NCBI GenBank assembly: GCA_963578475.1
Contig: CAUZCL010000005.1
Location: 1 to 64,000, forward strand
Length of the DNA stretch: 64,000 bases
Direction: 5' to 3'
From: SMYC01 sp963578475
GTDB lineage: Bacteria > Acidobacteriota > Vicinamibacteria > Marinacidobacterales > SMYC01
Shown piece by piece: positions 1 through 9,669 of the stretch; position 1 is the first letter of the stretch, and each line of letters starts with the position of its first letter. The notes beneath the pieces are model-generated. The model saw only the letters and a list, made by a program, of their open reading frames with translations, was not told where the DNA came from and did not search any database. Made by a program: the position numbers and the translations under genes.

Positions 1-232
1 CGACCAGTTTCTGGCCTTCGCGCAGGAGCCCTTTCTCGCGAGCGTCGCGGATCATGTTGGCCGCGATCCGGTCCTTGACGGAGCCGAAGGGGTTGTACCA
101 CTCCAGCTTGGCGTAGACCTTGGCCTGCGCCAGGGGCACGACCCGCCTCAGCCGTACCAGCGGCGTGGGGTTCTCTTCGTCACTGAGCATCTCCAACACC
201 TCGTCGTAGACGCGCAAGTGGTGGTTCGCCAT
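1..232 (-). CDS. Cysteine synthase / PLP-dependent beta-replacement enzyme, N-terminal part
   Basis: The gene runs off the left edge; only the first 77 codons are visible. The N-terminus carries NPTPLVRL followed by AKLEWYNPFGSVKDR, the pattern of cysteine synthase / cystathionine beta-synthase family enzymes, in which the Lys of the GSVKDR stretch forms the Schiff base with pyridoxal phosphate. Family members make cysteine from O-acetylserine (or a related activated serine) and sulfide, in the cytoplasm. The ATG is supported by a strong Shine-Dalgarno (AAGGAGG) four bases upstream. Whether it is CysK, CysM or a CBS-type enzyme cannot be told without the C-terminus. Confidence 0.85.
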   Translation of the reverse strand, partial: MANHHLRVYDEVLEMLSDEENPTPLVRLRRVVPLAQAKVYAKLEWYNPFGSVKDRIAANMIRDAREKGLLREGQKLV

Positions 233-342
233 GACTCCTCCTTTTCTGGAGTGCAAGGGTAACAACGTCGGGGGCTTTACACTAAAGCCCTCTTCTCCAC
301 AGTTTAGCGCGCAAGCCCCGACATGGCGGCTATTCGATCCCG

Positions 343-2169
343 TCAGTACGCCATTGCGTAGCAATCGCGTCTCGGGTCGGCGCCAGCGATGCGACTCCCC
401 GTGGCGGGATCGACCATCACCGCCGTCGAGCACCCGGAGACCCTGAAATTCGGCACGACCTCGACGTCATGTCCTCGCTTTTTCAGCGCTTCGATCACTT
501 CTTCCCCCACGCCTTCCTCGATCCGAAGGCGGTTGAGGCCGAGCGCGTGCGGCCAGAACGAGCCGTGCAAATGAAACGTCTGAACACGGGGTCGTTCAAT
601 CGCCGTGTGCAAGTTCGGATACCAGTCGTCCCAGAACTCGACGATGTTCAGAAACGTCTGGATGATCGTCTGCTCCTGGTTGTCGCCGCCCGGGGTTCCG
701 ATGGCAAGGAAGGGCTCGCCGTCCTTCATGACGATGCTCGGGGTGAGTGTATAGCGGGGACGCGAGCGCGGTCGGAGCTGCGCCGCCCGCGTCTCGTCCA
801 GCCAGAACTGCTCGCCGCGAACGCTCATGCCTATCCCGGTGTCGCCCAGGATCACGGCGCCGCCCGTCCAGCCCCCGCTCGGCGTGCTATCGAAGATGTT
901 GCCGTGTCGGTCGATGATCGCGATGTGTGTCGTGTCCTTGAGACTCGCCGCCTCGAGGGCGGCGTTATCGATCGCCGCATCACTTTCGACGCTCTCTCCC
1001 GCGACCCAAAAGGGCCACTCGCCAACGTCGGGGTCGAATGGAACGGGGTCCCCGCCGCGGAGGACTTCGGACGCGTGCGCCATATCGATGAGCTTCGCCC
1101 GTGTCTGAGCGTAGTCCTTCGACAAGAGCCCCTTCGCCGGCACTTTCACAAACTCTGGGTCCGCGTAGTAGCTGTCCCGGTCGGCATAAGCGAGCTTCAT
1201 CGCTTCGACGAGAACATGGAGGTAGTCGGCGCTTCCGTGCCCCATCGAGCGCAGATCGAATGTCTCGAGAATGTTCAAGGTCTGCAGCAAGGTCGGCCCT
1301 TGACTGTTGAAAGATTGCTTGTAGACCGTATAGCCGCGGTAAGTGACGGAGGCCGGCTCTTCGATGCGCGCGTAGTACTCCGCGAAATCGTCGCGCTCGA
1401 AAGGCGTGCCATGTTCTTTCAAGAACGCCACCATCTCGTGCGCGATATCGCCTTTGTAGAATCGATCCCGCGCTGCCACGATGCCCACCTCACGTCCATC
1501 CGAACGTGCTGCGCGCTCGGCCTCCACCATGCGGGAGAGCGTGCGCGCCGTTTCAGGAAAGGCGATCGTTTCGCCTGCTTGATAAAGAGACCCATCGGGC
1601 TTCAGCCAGTAGCTTTGATTGCCGGGCCACTCGTTGATGAAATCGAGCTCTCGCTCGACGGCGCGCGCCGTCCGGGGACGCAGGACGTGGCCGTCGCGCG
1701 CGTACTCGATAGCTCGGCCGGAGACGTCCTCGAAGCTCATCGTCCCCCACCTCTCGAGCACGGTGAGTGCCGCATGGAGCGCTCCCGGCACGACGGCGGG
1801 ATCGAGCCCCTTCCCCTCGACCGTCTTACCGCGCTCGCGGTACCACTCGATGGTCGCCTTCTTCGCCGCCCAACCCTGGCCGACGATCGAAATAACCTTC
1901 CCCTCCCGCCGCGGGTAAACGAGCACGAGCCCTTCGCCACCGAGGCCGTAGAGGTCCTGCTCGACGACCCCGCCGACGAGAAGCGCCGCGACGCCCGCGT
2001 CGAAAGCATTCCCACCGCGCTGCAGAATCTCGACAGCCGCCGCGGTAGTCAGAGGATGCCCTGCAGAAACGCCCGCGTTTCGTCCGGCTACGAGAGGCCT
2101 CTGTGCTGCAAAGGCCTGAACCGACACCAGGGCCACGAGAACGAAAATGATGCAATGGGGACGCCACAT
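343..2169 (-). CDS. ggt: Gamma-glutamyltranspeptidase, exported
   Basis: A 608-residue protein with a Sec signal peptide at residues 1-22, then the GGT fold. It is predicted to cleave and transfer gamma-glutamyl groups from glutathione or gamma-glutamyl peptides in the periplasm. The RGGNAFDAG stretch near residue 52 is the usual N-terminal signature. KDTTHIAII places the autoprocessing nucleophile at about Thr413, where large and small subunits are expected to split, and PSGGWTGG follows. Length matches the family. The chosen ATG has AAGGAG eight bases upstream; the longer frame to 2343 overlaps the divergent aminotransferase and has no signal peptide at its start. It shares a divergent promoter region of about 150 bp with the next gene. 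A second, different GGT lies at 41278-42987. Confidence 0.9.
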   Translation of the reverse strand: MWRPHCIIFVLVALVSVQAFAAQRPLVAGRNAGVSAGHPLTTAAAVEILQRGGNAFDAGVAALLVGGVVEQDLYGLGGEGLVLVYPRREGKVISIVGQGWAAKKATIEWYRERGKTVEGKGLDPAVVPGALHAALTVLERWGTMSFEDVSGRAIEYARDGHVLRPRTARAVERELDFINEWPGNQSYWLKPDGSLYQAGETIAFPETARTLSRMVEAERAARSDGREVGIVAARDRFYKGDIAHEMVAFLKEHGTPFERDDFAEYYARIEEPASVTYRGYTVYKQSFNSQGPTLLQTLNILETFDLRSMGHGSADYLHVLVEAMKLAYADRDSYYADPEFVKVPAKGLLSKDYAQTRAKLIDMAHASEVLRGGDPVPFDPDVGEWPFWVAGESVESDAAIDNAALEAASLKDTTHIAIIDRHGNIFDSTPSGGWTGGAVILGDTGIGMSVRGEQFWLDETRAAQLRPRSRPRYTLTPSIVMKDGEPFLAIGTPGGDNQEQTIIQTFLNIVEFWDDWYPNLHTAIERPRVQTFHLHGSFWPHALGLNRLRIEEGVGEEVIEALKKRGHDVEVVPNFRVSGCSTAVMVDPATGSRIAGADPRRDCYAMAY

Positions 2170-2320
2170 GGGGATGCTCCTTTCGGCAAAACCGACGCGC
2201 TGGATGCTATCACTATTCGTCCATCCTACCGGGCCGCGTAGCCCATGCGGCTCTTCCACAATCGCTTTCGAATCGTGGTCGATTGGCCTTATGATGTGCC
2301 AGTTTCCAATGGAGGCATCT

Positions 2321-3481
2321 ATGTCCCGATTATCGACTCTCAATCGACGAAGCTTTTTTCACCGCGCGCTCGCAGGCGCCGCCGCTATGGGTCTCGTGTC
2401 GCAGCCGTGGCGTCTGGCCGCCGCGCAATTAGTGGAGGGCACGCCCATCCGGGACGTTCGGAGCGTTGGCCTCGACGATCCCGCGCTCGTTCAGCTTTCG
2501 ATCAACGAGAACCCGCTCGGCTCATCGCCGCGGGCCATCGAGGCGGTTGCGAAGAGCATGTTCGGGATGAATCGCTATCCGTTTCACGATCAGCTCGAGA
2601 AGGCGCTCGCGAAGCATCACGACGTGCCCATGGAGACGATCCTTACCGGGGTCGGGTCTTCAGAAATCCTGAACTTGCTGGTGCTCGCGGCCTTTTGGGA
2701 CCGGGGCGGGAATATAGTGACTGCGTTTCCCTCATACCCCTCGGTCCCGGGCAAGACCGAAGAGCTAGGCCGCGAAGTCCGAAAGATCCCGCTCGAGCCC
2801 GACTACGGGATCGACCTCGAGGCGATGGCGAACGCCATCGATTCCGAGACGCGCATCGTCACTATCTGCAATCCGAACAATCCGACGGGGCAGCTTCTCG
2901 ATGCCGCGGAGCTCCGGCAGTTCATCGACGCGGTGCCCAAGGATGTTATCGTTTGTATAGACGAAGCGTACATTCATTTCGTGGAGGTCCCCGACTATCC
3001 GTCAACGATCCCGCTCGCGCAGGAAAAAGAAAACGTCCTCGTGACGCGGACATTTTCGAAAGCATACGGTCTCGGGGGAGTCCGTGTTGGATATGGGATT
3101 GGCCATCCAGATCTTTTGAAACGACTCGCTCGCCTCGGCATCGGCAGGCTCAACAAGAACACGCTCTCGATCGCTGCGGCGCTCGGCGCGCTCGAAGACC
3201 CGGACCACGTCACCCGTTCCGTCGAGCTCGTCCGGGAAGGCAAACGCTATCTCTACGCGCAGCTCAAGGACATGGGCTATGAACCGCTTCGAACGCAAAC
3301 GATCTTCGTAACCGTGGAAGTCGGACCGGACACGGAGACCTTCATCGAGCTTCTACAGGAACAGAAGATCGCGGTACGCCAGGCGTTCGACATGGATGGC
3401 TATATGCGCGTCTCCGTGGGACTTCCCCGCGAGAACGAAGCCTTCGCGCAGGAGTTCAGAAAACTCGCCGTCCGCAACTAG
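2321..3481 (+). CDS. HisC-like PLP aminotransferase with Tat signal
   Basis: A 386-residue class I/II aminotransferase of the histidinol-phosphate aminotransferase type. NNPTGQLL and IDEAYIHF are typical cofactor-binding segments, and TRTFSKAYGLGGVRVGY contains the Schiff-base Lys. The N-terminus reads LNRRSFFHRALAGAAAMG, a twin-arginine signal, so the enzyme should fold with its cofactor in the cytoplasm and be exported. The ATG has GGAGG five bases upstream. Substrate is unknown: HisC itself is cytoplasmic, so a role in histidine synthesis is unlikely, and a periplasmic transamination or amino acid scavenging role is inference. It is divergent from ggt and convergent with a VOC remnant whose stop codon overlaps its own. 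Confidence 0.82.
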   Translation: MSRLSTLNRRSFFHRALAGAAAMGLVSQPWRLAAAQLVEGTPIRDVRSVGLDDPALVQLSINENPLGSSPRAIEAVAKSMFGMNRYPFHDQLEKALAKHHDVPMETILTGVGSSEILNLLVLAAFWDRGGNIVTAFPSYPSVPGKTEELGREVRKIPLEPDYGIDLEAMANAIDSETRIVTICNPNNPTGQLLDAAELRQFIDAVPKDVIVCIDEAYIHFVEVPDYPSTIPLAQEKENVLVTRTFSKAYGLGGVRVGYGIGHPDLLKRLARLGIGRLNKNTLSIAAALGALEDPDHVTRSVELVREGKRYLYAQLKDMGYEPLRTQTIFVTVEVGPDTETFIELLQEQKIAVRQAFDMDGYMRVSVGLPRENEAFAQEFRKLAVRN

Positions 3482-3597
3482 AACTTTGAAAGCGGTCCTC
3501 TATTCTCGTGTTCGAGGCGAGTGGCAAATCTTCCGAAGCCGTCGGGGTCGAGGATGGTGAAATCTCGCAGTCCATACCTATCGGCCGTCGATGAAAC
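3478..3597 (-). pseudogene. Remnant of a VOC (glyoxalase/bleomycin-resistance fold) gene
   Basis: Between the aminotransferase stop and the deiminase-like gene, the minus strand reads YGLRDFTILDPDGFGRFATR and ends in a stop that overlaps the aminotransferase stop. The pattern GLRDFTxxDPDG is the C-terminal signature of VOC-superfamily proteins. Upstream in the same frame there is a stop after only a few more codons, so the rest of the domain (about 90 residues) is missing. I read it as the stump of a deleted gene. It is short, so chance resemblance remains possible. Confidence 0.45.
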
Positions 3598-4456
3598 TCA
3601 GACCCCGGGCGTGTCTCGATCGAGCTCGAAGCTCAGGCAGTGCGGTCCTTGGCCGCGCTCCGTGTACTCGGTTAGATCCGGTGCATAAACGGTCAGGCCG
3701 AGGCCCTTCAGGATGTCATTGACGTAAGCGTTGTCCTTGAAGGAGATGACGCGATCCTTCCCCAGACTAAGTACGTTGAGCGCTACCTCGCCTTCAGCTT
3801 TCTCCGCGGGAAGATCGACCAGCTCGTATTCCCGACCTTCGAGAAAACCCACGAACCAGTCGGGAACCTCCGACTTCACGATGAGTGCGAGCTTTGGGGC
3901 GACCGGGGCGAACAGGCAGTCGAGATGGGTCCACTTGGGCGGGATCAGAATGCCGTGCACCTTGATGCCTTGTTTAGCATAGATCTCTTGCGCGTTTTGG
4001 ATGCCGGGCCAAGTGCTTCGCTCACCGGTGCCGGTCGCGAGGTTCTTGTCGTCGATATACTTGTTGTCTCCTCCTTCCCAGCAACCGCGCTCGATTCGGC
4101 CGAAGATCGTATAGCCTAGCTTTCGCAGTTGCTTCTCGCCGGGAACCTCTTCTCCTCGGCGCTCCGAGTATTTGAAGCGGCCGATGACCACGCCCCCGGG
4201 AGAGTTGACGGCAAAATCGCGCGCGTTCACGGCGTAGTGGCGGGTGGGGTAGGGCTCCTCAATGGTGCAAATTTCAACCCCTGCTTCGCGCAGGATGTCC
4301 GCGAGCTCGTCGTGCTGCGCCTGAGCTTTTTCGTGGTCGACTTTGTCGCCTCGCTCGAGGGCCGTCCGCGAAATCGTCGACGGGGACGAGCTCGTAATAG
4401 GTCGAAGGGCACAGCATGACCTTGCGGAGCACACCTGTTCCGTTATGGACTGGCAT
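3598..4456 (-). pseudogene. Arginine deiminase / dimethylargininase-like amidinotransferase, frameshifted
   Basis: The start is an ATG with AGGAGG seven bases upstream; the first 25 residues (MPVHNGTGVLRKVMLCPSTY and on) match the N-terminus of the guanidine-modifying superfamily. The frame then breaks near 4375-4380, and the rest of the protein continues one frame over: ISRTALERGDK, then EGGDNKYIDDKN (about residues 135-147), WTHLDCLF with the catalytic His, and GPHCLSFEL with the nucleophilic Cys near the C-terminus. If repaired it would be about 285 residues and would hydrolyse or transfer a guanidino group of an arginine-like substrate. One inserted base in the CGACGATTTCG region explains the break. 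It may be a true mutation or a read error. Confidence 0.75.
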
Positions 4457-4537
4457 CGAAAGCCTCCTCGTTGGTAGAGTCCACTCCTCATTCATGGCCC
4501 GATGCGCGACACATCAAAGCGAGCAAGGAGGCAACAG

Positions 4538-6266
4538 ATGCGCGGACGTCGTCTAATCTTCATCGTTGCAGCGGTATTCGCTTTTGCCGGGTGTTCCGAT
4601 AATCCGTCCAAAGATTTCGACATCCTCATCAAGAACGGCAGGATCGTTGATGGAACCGGGAATCCCTCGTTTCAGGGCGACGTCGGCATCGTAGGCGACA
4701 CGATTGCCGAGATAGGGGATCTGACAGGAAGAAGCGGACTCGAGACCATCGATGCCGCCGGCTTGGTCATCTCACCCGGATTCATCGACGTCCACACGCA
4801 TGCCGACGGTGACCTAGGCCGCCCGGGCTCGAACGCCAACCTCAACTATTTGAATCAAGGCGTAACCACGGTCGTAACCGGCAACTGTGGTTCGGGCACA
4901 TTCGAGATCGCCAAGATCAAGGCAGAATGGGAAGCACGAGGCATCGGAACGAATGCCGTCCACCTCGTCGGGTTTGGCGATGTCCGAAGAGCGGTCATGG
5001 GCACGGAGCCGCGCGAGCCCGAGGCAGAAGAGCTCGACCAGATGCTGTCGATCCTTCGTCAGGCGATGAAGGAAGGCGCCTGGGGCATGAGCACCGGCCT
5101 CGAATATGTTCCCGACCGCTATGCCACGACCGAGGAGATCATTGACGCCGCAAAAGTCGTCGCTGAGTTCGGAGGTGTTTATGCGAGCCACCAGCGCAAC
5201 GAGTTCGATCGTGTGCCGGAGTCGACGCGCGAAACCGTTCGCATCGCCGAGGAAGTCGGCGTCTTGGCCATTACCTCTCATTTAAAGGTATGCAGGAAAA
5301 ATGCCTGGGGCATGATGGCGGAGGCTGTAGATGTCATCAACGACGCGCGCGAGAGAGGCGTTCGTATCGTCGCAGATATGTATCCCTATCACTTCGCTTC
5401 AGGAGGGCCGATTCTCCCGATTACCCGAAACGCGGGCTGGGCCCCCTTTCATCTCCCTAACGACATGGAACCGTTTAAAGAGCTGAGAGCGCGGCTGTCC
5501 GAACCGAATCTGCCCGACGAGGATGAAAAGGCCCTGCGAAAGGAGTACGTGGATGAGCTCGAGAAAGCGCTCTCCGATGATTCCAAACGCCAGCAGATAA
5601 GACAATCCGTGCTCGAAGGCAGCCCTCATCGTCCGAGCTCCGTAGCCCTGGCGGGCTGGGATAGCTACCTCGTCGTCGTGGGCAACGAGAACGCCCATTT
5701 GATCGGAGAGATCCTTTCCGACATCGCCGAGGAAGCAGGAAGAGATCCCTTCGACGTCGTAGCGGAAGCTCGTCATTCAAGAACCGGACCTGCACGTCGC
5801 CTGCGGCGTCATGTTGGAGAACGACATGCGTCAAGCGATGGAGCAAGAATGGCTGATGTTCTCCAGTGACGGAGATACCGTACCGATTGCAAAGGAGGTC
5901 GACCCTCCTGTCATCGAGCACCCACGGGCGTTTGGCAGCCAGGCCAGAGTACTGAGCAAGTACGTCAGAGAAGAGAACGTCTTGACGCTAGAGAACGCTA
6001 TCAGAATGATGACCTCTCTCCCGGCTCAATCCCTCCAAATGAAGAACCGGGGCTTGCTGGCTGAAGGGTACAAAGCTGATGTCGTGATATTCGACCCGAA
6101 GACAATCAAAGACAACGCCACACACGCCAATGCGCGCCGATACAGCTCCGGAACCGAAACGGTGATTGTCGGTGGAAAGATAAGCATCGAGAGCGGCGTA
6201 TATAACGGTGCGCTCAACGGAAATCTGCTGCTCTTGACGGAAAACCCTAGCGAGCTACAGCCCTAA
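4538..6266 (+). pseudogene. N-acyl-D-amino-acid deacylase (D-aminoacylase) lipoprotein, frameshifted
   Basis: The start has AAGGAGG upstream and gives a lipoprotein signal ending in FAFAGC (lipid Cys19). The body is a D-aminoacylase of the amidohydrolase superfamily: GFIDVHTHAD gives the HxH metal pair (86, 88), TGNCGSG the metal-bridging Cys (about 117), then LEYVPD, TSHLK and MYPYH. After DPFDVVAE the frame shifts at about 5768 (one extra G) and continues as LVIQEPDLHVACGVML to FSSDGD and the C-terminal EGYKADVVIFDP. Repaired length is about 575 residues. It would release D-amino acids from N-acylated forms outside the inner membrane. Its stop overlaps by four bases the stop of the convergent TPR gene. 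Confidence 0.8.
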
Positions 6267-7834
6267 ATCCTAGATTTCTCTCGGGCATCGATCTGTCGAG
6301 CCTTTTCGAGCTCAGCCTCTGCTTCCTCTGCTTTTCCGAGTCGCTGAAGCGCCCGGGCGAAGTTGCGCCGTAGAAGCGCCGCTCCCGGGTTCAGGATCAC
6401 ACTCCTCCGAAAGAGCTTTGCCGCTTCCTCCGCCTCGCCTCGCTGCAGAAGAAGCTCGCCCAGTAGCTGTTGCGCGGCGAGAAGATCGGGATCGATTTTG
6501 AGGGCGCGTCGATAGCTTCGCTCGGCTTCCGCCAACCGCTTCGTCGACTCCAGAAGAGCGCCGAGCCCGGCATGGACTCCCGCCAATAACGGTTCTTTCT
6601 CGAGGGCCCGGTCGAAGTAGTTCTCGGCCTCGTCCATCTGCTCGTTCAACGCAAGCGCGGTGGCAAGCTCCTTCAAGAGAGCAGCGGGCGGATCCAAATC
6701 GATGGCGAGCACGCCATGGAAGGCGTCGATCGCTTCCGGCAAGTTGTTTTCGAGAACGTGCAGCCGAGCCGAGAGCCAAAGAGCATCTGGCGGAGGCTCC
6801 CGAAGTGAGAGGAGCCGGTCCACGACCGCCCGGGCCTTGTCAGGTTGGCGCGACTGAAACAGCCATCTTGCTTGGGCGACGCGCAAATTCGGATCTTCGG
6901 GGTGCTTGGCCAGTGCCGCGTTGATGAGCGGCCCCACATCCTGGAGGGCGCCTCCCTCGAGAAGCAGCGTCACCCATTCCAGGATTTTCTCTCGCGCATC
7001 GGTCTCGGGAAGCGTTCCCGAAGTGACCATGGCCCGCAAGAGCTTCACCCTTCGATCCCACTGTCGAAACGGTTCGTAACCGCGCAGCAGCGCCCGACCT
7101 TCGTCAGCGTTTCCCGTCCGGAGCAATAGGCTTCCCAAGCGAAAGCGAGCTCTCAACAATCGAGGCTGTTTCGACAGCGCTCGCCGGTAGAGCTCACGGG
7201 CCTCCTCAGGCCGCCCGAGAGATTCGAGAACCCGCCCGTACTGATAGTCGGCATCGGCGTCAGAGCGCGTCGGATCGGCCGTCGCTGCCTGGAGGTGCTG
7301 GCCCGCTCGCGAGAGATCGTCCTCTTCCAATGCGAGAAGGCCCAGCTCCAAGTGCTCGTTCACCCCTTGGGGCTCCCCTGACTCCTGGAGCAGCGCGCGC
7401 GCTTCCACAATCCATCCCGTTTTTCTCAAGGCACGCGCCAGAGCGAGCCTCTCTTCCTCCGGCACCTCGGCAAGCTCGCGGGCCTGCCCATAGGCATGCT
7501 TTGCACTCTGGTCGCGCTGAATTTGGGAATAAAGCACCACGAGTCGTCGCCACGCATCGGCGTGAGCCGGATCCAAAGAAACGGTTTTCTCGAGCGAGCG
7601 GACAGCCGCCGAGTAATTCAAGAGCCCGGTGAACGCCAGACCCTTGCCGTAGTGAGCTGCGGCGCGCTTCGGCTCCATGGAAACGAGCTCTTCGAAAGCG
7701 ACGAGCGCATCCTGGTAACGGTGTTGTCGGAGGGCGTCGAAGCCGCGCTCGACAGGCGTTTGCGGAGAACTGGCCAGCGGGATTAGGAGCAAAACGAGGC
7801 AGAACGAGCTCGGAGAACCCATGACGGTGAACAT
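6263..7834 (-). CDS. Exported tetratricopeptide repeat protein
   Basis: A 523-residue protein with an N-terminal hydrophobic signal (about residues 8-24) followed almost entirely by TPR helices: motifs such as AAAHYGKGLAFTGLLNYSAA, ADAWRRL, LGRPEEARELYRRAL and AEAERSYRRAL recur every 34 residues, roughly 11-12 units. It is probably a periplasmic or lipid-anchored scaffold; no enzyme domain is seen. The start is not certain: ATG at 7834 gives a signal with MFTV in front, ATG at 7822 is four codons inside, and neither has a clear Shine-Dalgarno. The gene lies downstream of a terminator, so it is probably transcribed on its own. Confidence 0.8.
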   Translation of the reverse strand: MFTVMGSPSSFCLVLLLIPLASSPQTPVERGFDALRQHRYQDALVAFEELVSMEPKRAAAHYGKGLAFTGLLNYSAAVRSLEKTVSLDPAHADAWRRLVVLYSQIQRDQSAKHAYGQARELAEVPEEERLALARALRKTGWIVEARALLQESGEPQGVNEHLELGLLALEEDDLSRAGQHLQAATADPTRSDADADYQYGRVLESLGRPEEARELYRRALSKQPRLLRARFRLGSLLLRTGNADEGRALLRGYEPFRQWDRRVKLLRAMVTSGTLPETDAREKILEWVTLLLEGGALQDVGPLINAALAKHPEDPNLRVAQARWLFQSRQPDKARAVVDRLLSLREPPPDALWLSARLHVLENNLPEAIDAFHGVLAIDLDPPAALLKELATALALNEQMDEAENYFDRALEKEPLLAGVHAGLGALLESTKRLAEAERSYRRALKIDPDLLAAQQLLGELLLQRGEAEEAAKLFRRSVILNPGAALLRRNFARALQRLGKAEEAEAELEKARQIDAREKSRI

Positions 7835-7877
7835 TATGCGCCCAGAATGCCGTCTCCTGAAGCGTTTGTGCGCCACA

Positions 7878-7908
7878 AGAAAAAAGCCCCGGGGTTGCCC
7901 CCGGGGCT
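7878..7908 (-). terminator. Rho-independent terminator
   Basis: On the minus strand a perfect 10-bp stem (AGCCCCGGGG paired with CCCCGGGGCT) with a 4-base loop is followed by a run of six T. It lies just after the stop of the TonB-receptor remnant and before the TPR gene, so it is the original terminator of the receptor transcript. Confidence 0.85.
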
Positions 7909-7929
7909 GGTTTCGTGCCGGCGATCCGT

Positions 7930-8223
7930 CTAGAACAGGAACTTCACACCTATCTGCAACCGTCGCGGGGGCAGGAAGCGGCTCCGGACGTCGAAGCTGG
8001 ACGATGTTCCGGTTCGAGACAAAACGCTCTCGTTGGCGTCGTCGTTCAAAAGGTTCAGAGCATCGAGAAACAGTCCGATGGCGAACTGCTTCTGAACCCT
8101 GACATCCAGCAAGTTCCATGGATCCACCGCACGGCTACCGTCCCTCACCTCCGTCCGAATGTAGCGTTCGCGACGGTTGATGTCTACCATGGCTCCGCTA
8201 ACCCTATCGGCCGCCGTGTACTT
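7930..8223 (-). pseudogene. C-terminal stump of a TonB-dependent outer-membrane receptor
   Basis: The last about 98 codons of a TonB-dependent receptor of the Oar/carboxypeptidase-regulatory type: DPWNLLDVRVQKQF, then FLDALNLLNDDANE, PPRRLQIGVKF and a terminal FLF, the aromatic end needed for barrel insertion. The frame is open upstream only to about 8235 and homology ends near 8220, just after the antiporter stop. The plug and most of the barrel (normally 700-1100 residues) are missing. Its terminator survives at 7878-7908. This is a deletion remnant, not a small gene. Confidence 0.7.
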
Positions 8224-8240
8224 TTCTTTAGGCCTTCAGG

Positions 8241-9665
8241 TCAAGAAAGCCAGATCAAGACGTAGGCGGTCGCGAGCCCGATATGCACAATCGCGAAAGG
8301 CAGGGCGAGGGTCACGAACTTGAGGAAGGAGACCTCGAGCCCGTGCTTGTGCATGATGGTGACGGCCACCAGGGTCGAAGCCGATCCGATCGGAGTGAGA
8401 TTCCCGCCCAGGTTTGCCCCGAAGATGACCGACCACCAGAGTGGTGAGTCTGCGGGCGTTTGAAAGTTCCCCGAAGTGAGGATCTTGGAGAGCATCGCCG
8501 ATATCGGAATGTTGTCGGTCACACTGCTGGCGATGGCAGCCACGAGGAGAAGAAGCCCGCCACCGACTTTTTCCCCCATCCCGATGATGGGTGCGAAACC
8601 TCGTCCGATGAGCTCCAGAACGAGCGCCTGTTCCATAACGTAGATGGTCACGAAGAGAAAGGCGAAGAAAAAAATCAAGTCCCAATCGACCGCGCTGTAG
8701 AAAGTGTGCGCTTCGGACTTGTAGCGGAGAAGCATCACCATGGCGAAGCTCATGGCCACGAAGCCCATGCCCAGCTTCCCAATGGCCCAGCTATCGAAGG
8801 ACGCCGCGGCGATGAAGGCGATGAAGAGCACCAGCATGACCGCCCCGAACCAGAAGAATCCTATGCTCTCGATGCCGTCATTCTCGTCGAAGGTATCGAC
8901 ACGCTCCGCGGCTTCCGCTTTCTCTTCGGAAGCGAGCCGTTCGATCCCGAATCGTCTCGCGCCGAGCCAAATGGTGATGACGGTGACCACGAGCACGTAA
9001 GGGCTTGATTTGACGAAGAAATCGACGAAACCGATCCCGGCCGTCGTGCCGACGATGATGTTGGGAACGGAAGAGATCAGAGTGAGAAGTCCTCCTACGT
9101 TCGTCAGAAGCCCCTCGATGAGCAAGAAGCCCAAGAGCTTGTCGTTGCGCCCAAGCTTGTCCAACGACACGGCGGTGAGAGAGCCGACGATGATCATTGC
9201 CGTGACGTTGTTCAATACCGCTGAGAAAACGGTGGTCATGGCTCCGTAAAAGACGAGCAGCAGCAGGGGGTCTCCTTTGGAGAGCTTGGTCAACTTGATA
9301 GCGATCCAGGTGAAGAGCCCGGACTTGCTGGTGACGTCGACGAAGATGCTGGCCCCGAGAATGATGGTGACCACTCCCCAGTCGATGGAAGGAATGAAGA
9401 CCGGCAGCTTGATGTGATGGCCGTCGGCGAGGGTCACTTCCCCGAAAGGCAAAAGCTCCATGAACGCGCCGAGCGTGAGACAAATGATGGCGAAAAGCCC
9501 GGCGATGACTGATTTCTTTGCGTGCAGTTTCTCTTCCAACGCAAGGCAGAGAACCAAACCGAAAAAAAGGGCAGCGAAGAGAAGGGTTATCGAGAGTGGC
9601 ACGACTTGCTGGTGCGCCGCGTTGGCGCCGATTTGGGCAGCGGCAAATGTGGTTTCCGGCAGCAT
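8241..9665 (-). CDS. NhaD / ArsB-type sodium:proton antiporter
   Basis: A 474-residue integral membrane protein with about 12 hydrophobic segments, in the SLC13/ArsB ion-transporter superfamily. SAVLNNVTAMII and SSVTDNIPISAM are the paired re-entrant motifs, and GANLGGNLTPIGSASTL near the C-terminus is characteristic of NhaD-like antiporters. Expected role: export of Na+ or Li+ in exchange for protons at the inner membrane. I chose the ATG four bases after the upstream UspA stop; the longer frame to 9722 overlaps that gene. The UspA partner suggests co-regulation with stress. Confidence 0.83.
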   Translation of the reverse strand: MLPETTFAAAQIGANAAHQQVVPLSITLLFAALFFGLVLCLALEEKLHAKKSVIAGLFAIICLTLGAFMELLPFGEVTLADGHHIKLPVFIPSIDWGVVTIILGASIFVDVTSKSGLFTWIAIKLTKLSKGDPLLLLVFYGAMTTVFSAVLNNVTAMIIVGSLTAVSLDKLGRNDKLLGFLLIEGLLTNVGGLLTLISSVPNIIVGTTAGIGFVDFFVKSSPYVLVVTVITIWLGARRFGIERLASEEKAEAAERVDTFDENDGIESIGFFWFGAVMLVLFIAFIAAASFDSWAIGKLGMGFVAMSFAMVMLLRYKSEAHTFYSAVDWDLIFFFAFLFVTIYVMEQALVLELIGRGFAPIIGMGEKVGGGLLLLVAAIASSVTDNIPISAMLSKILTSGNFQTPADSPLWWSVIFGANLGGNLTPIGSASTLVAVTIMHKHGLEVSFLKFVTLALPFAIVHIGLATAYVLIWLS

Positions 9666-9669
9666 GGCT

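Noticed and set aside
469..2241. A 590-codon open frame on the plus strand
   Set aside because: It is antisense to ggt, has no domain, and codon-position GC bias makes such long shadow frames common here.
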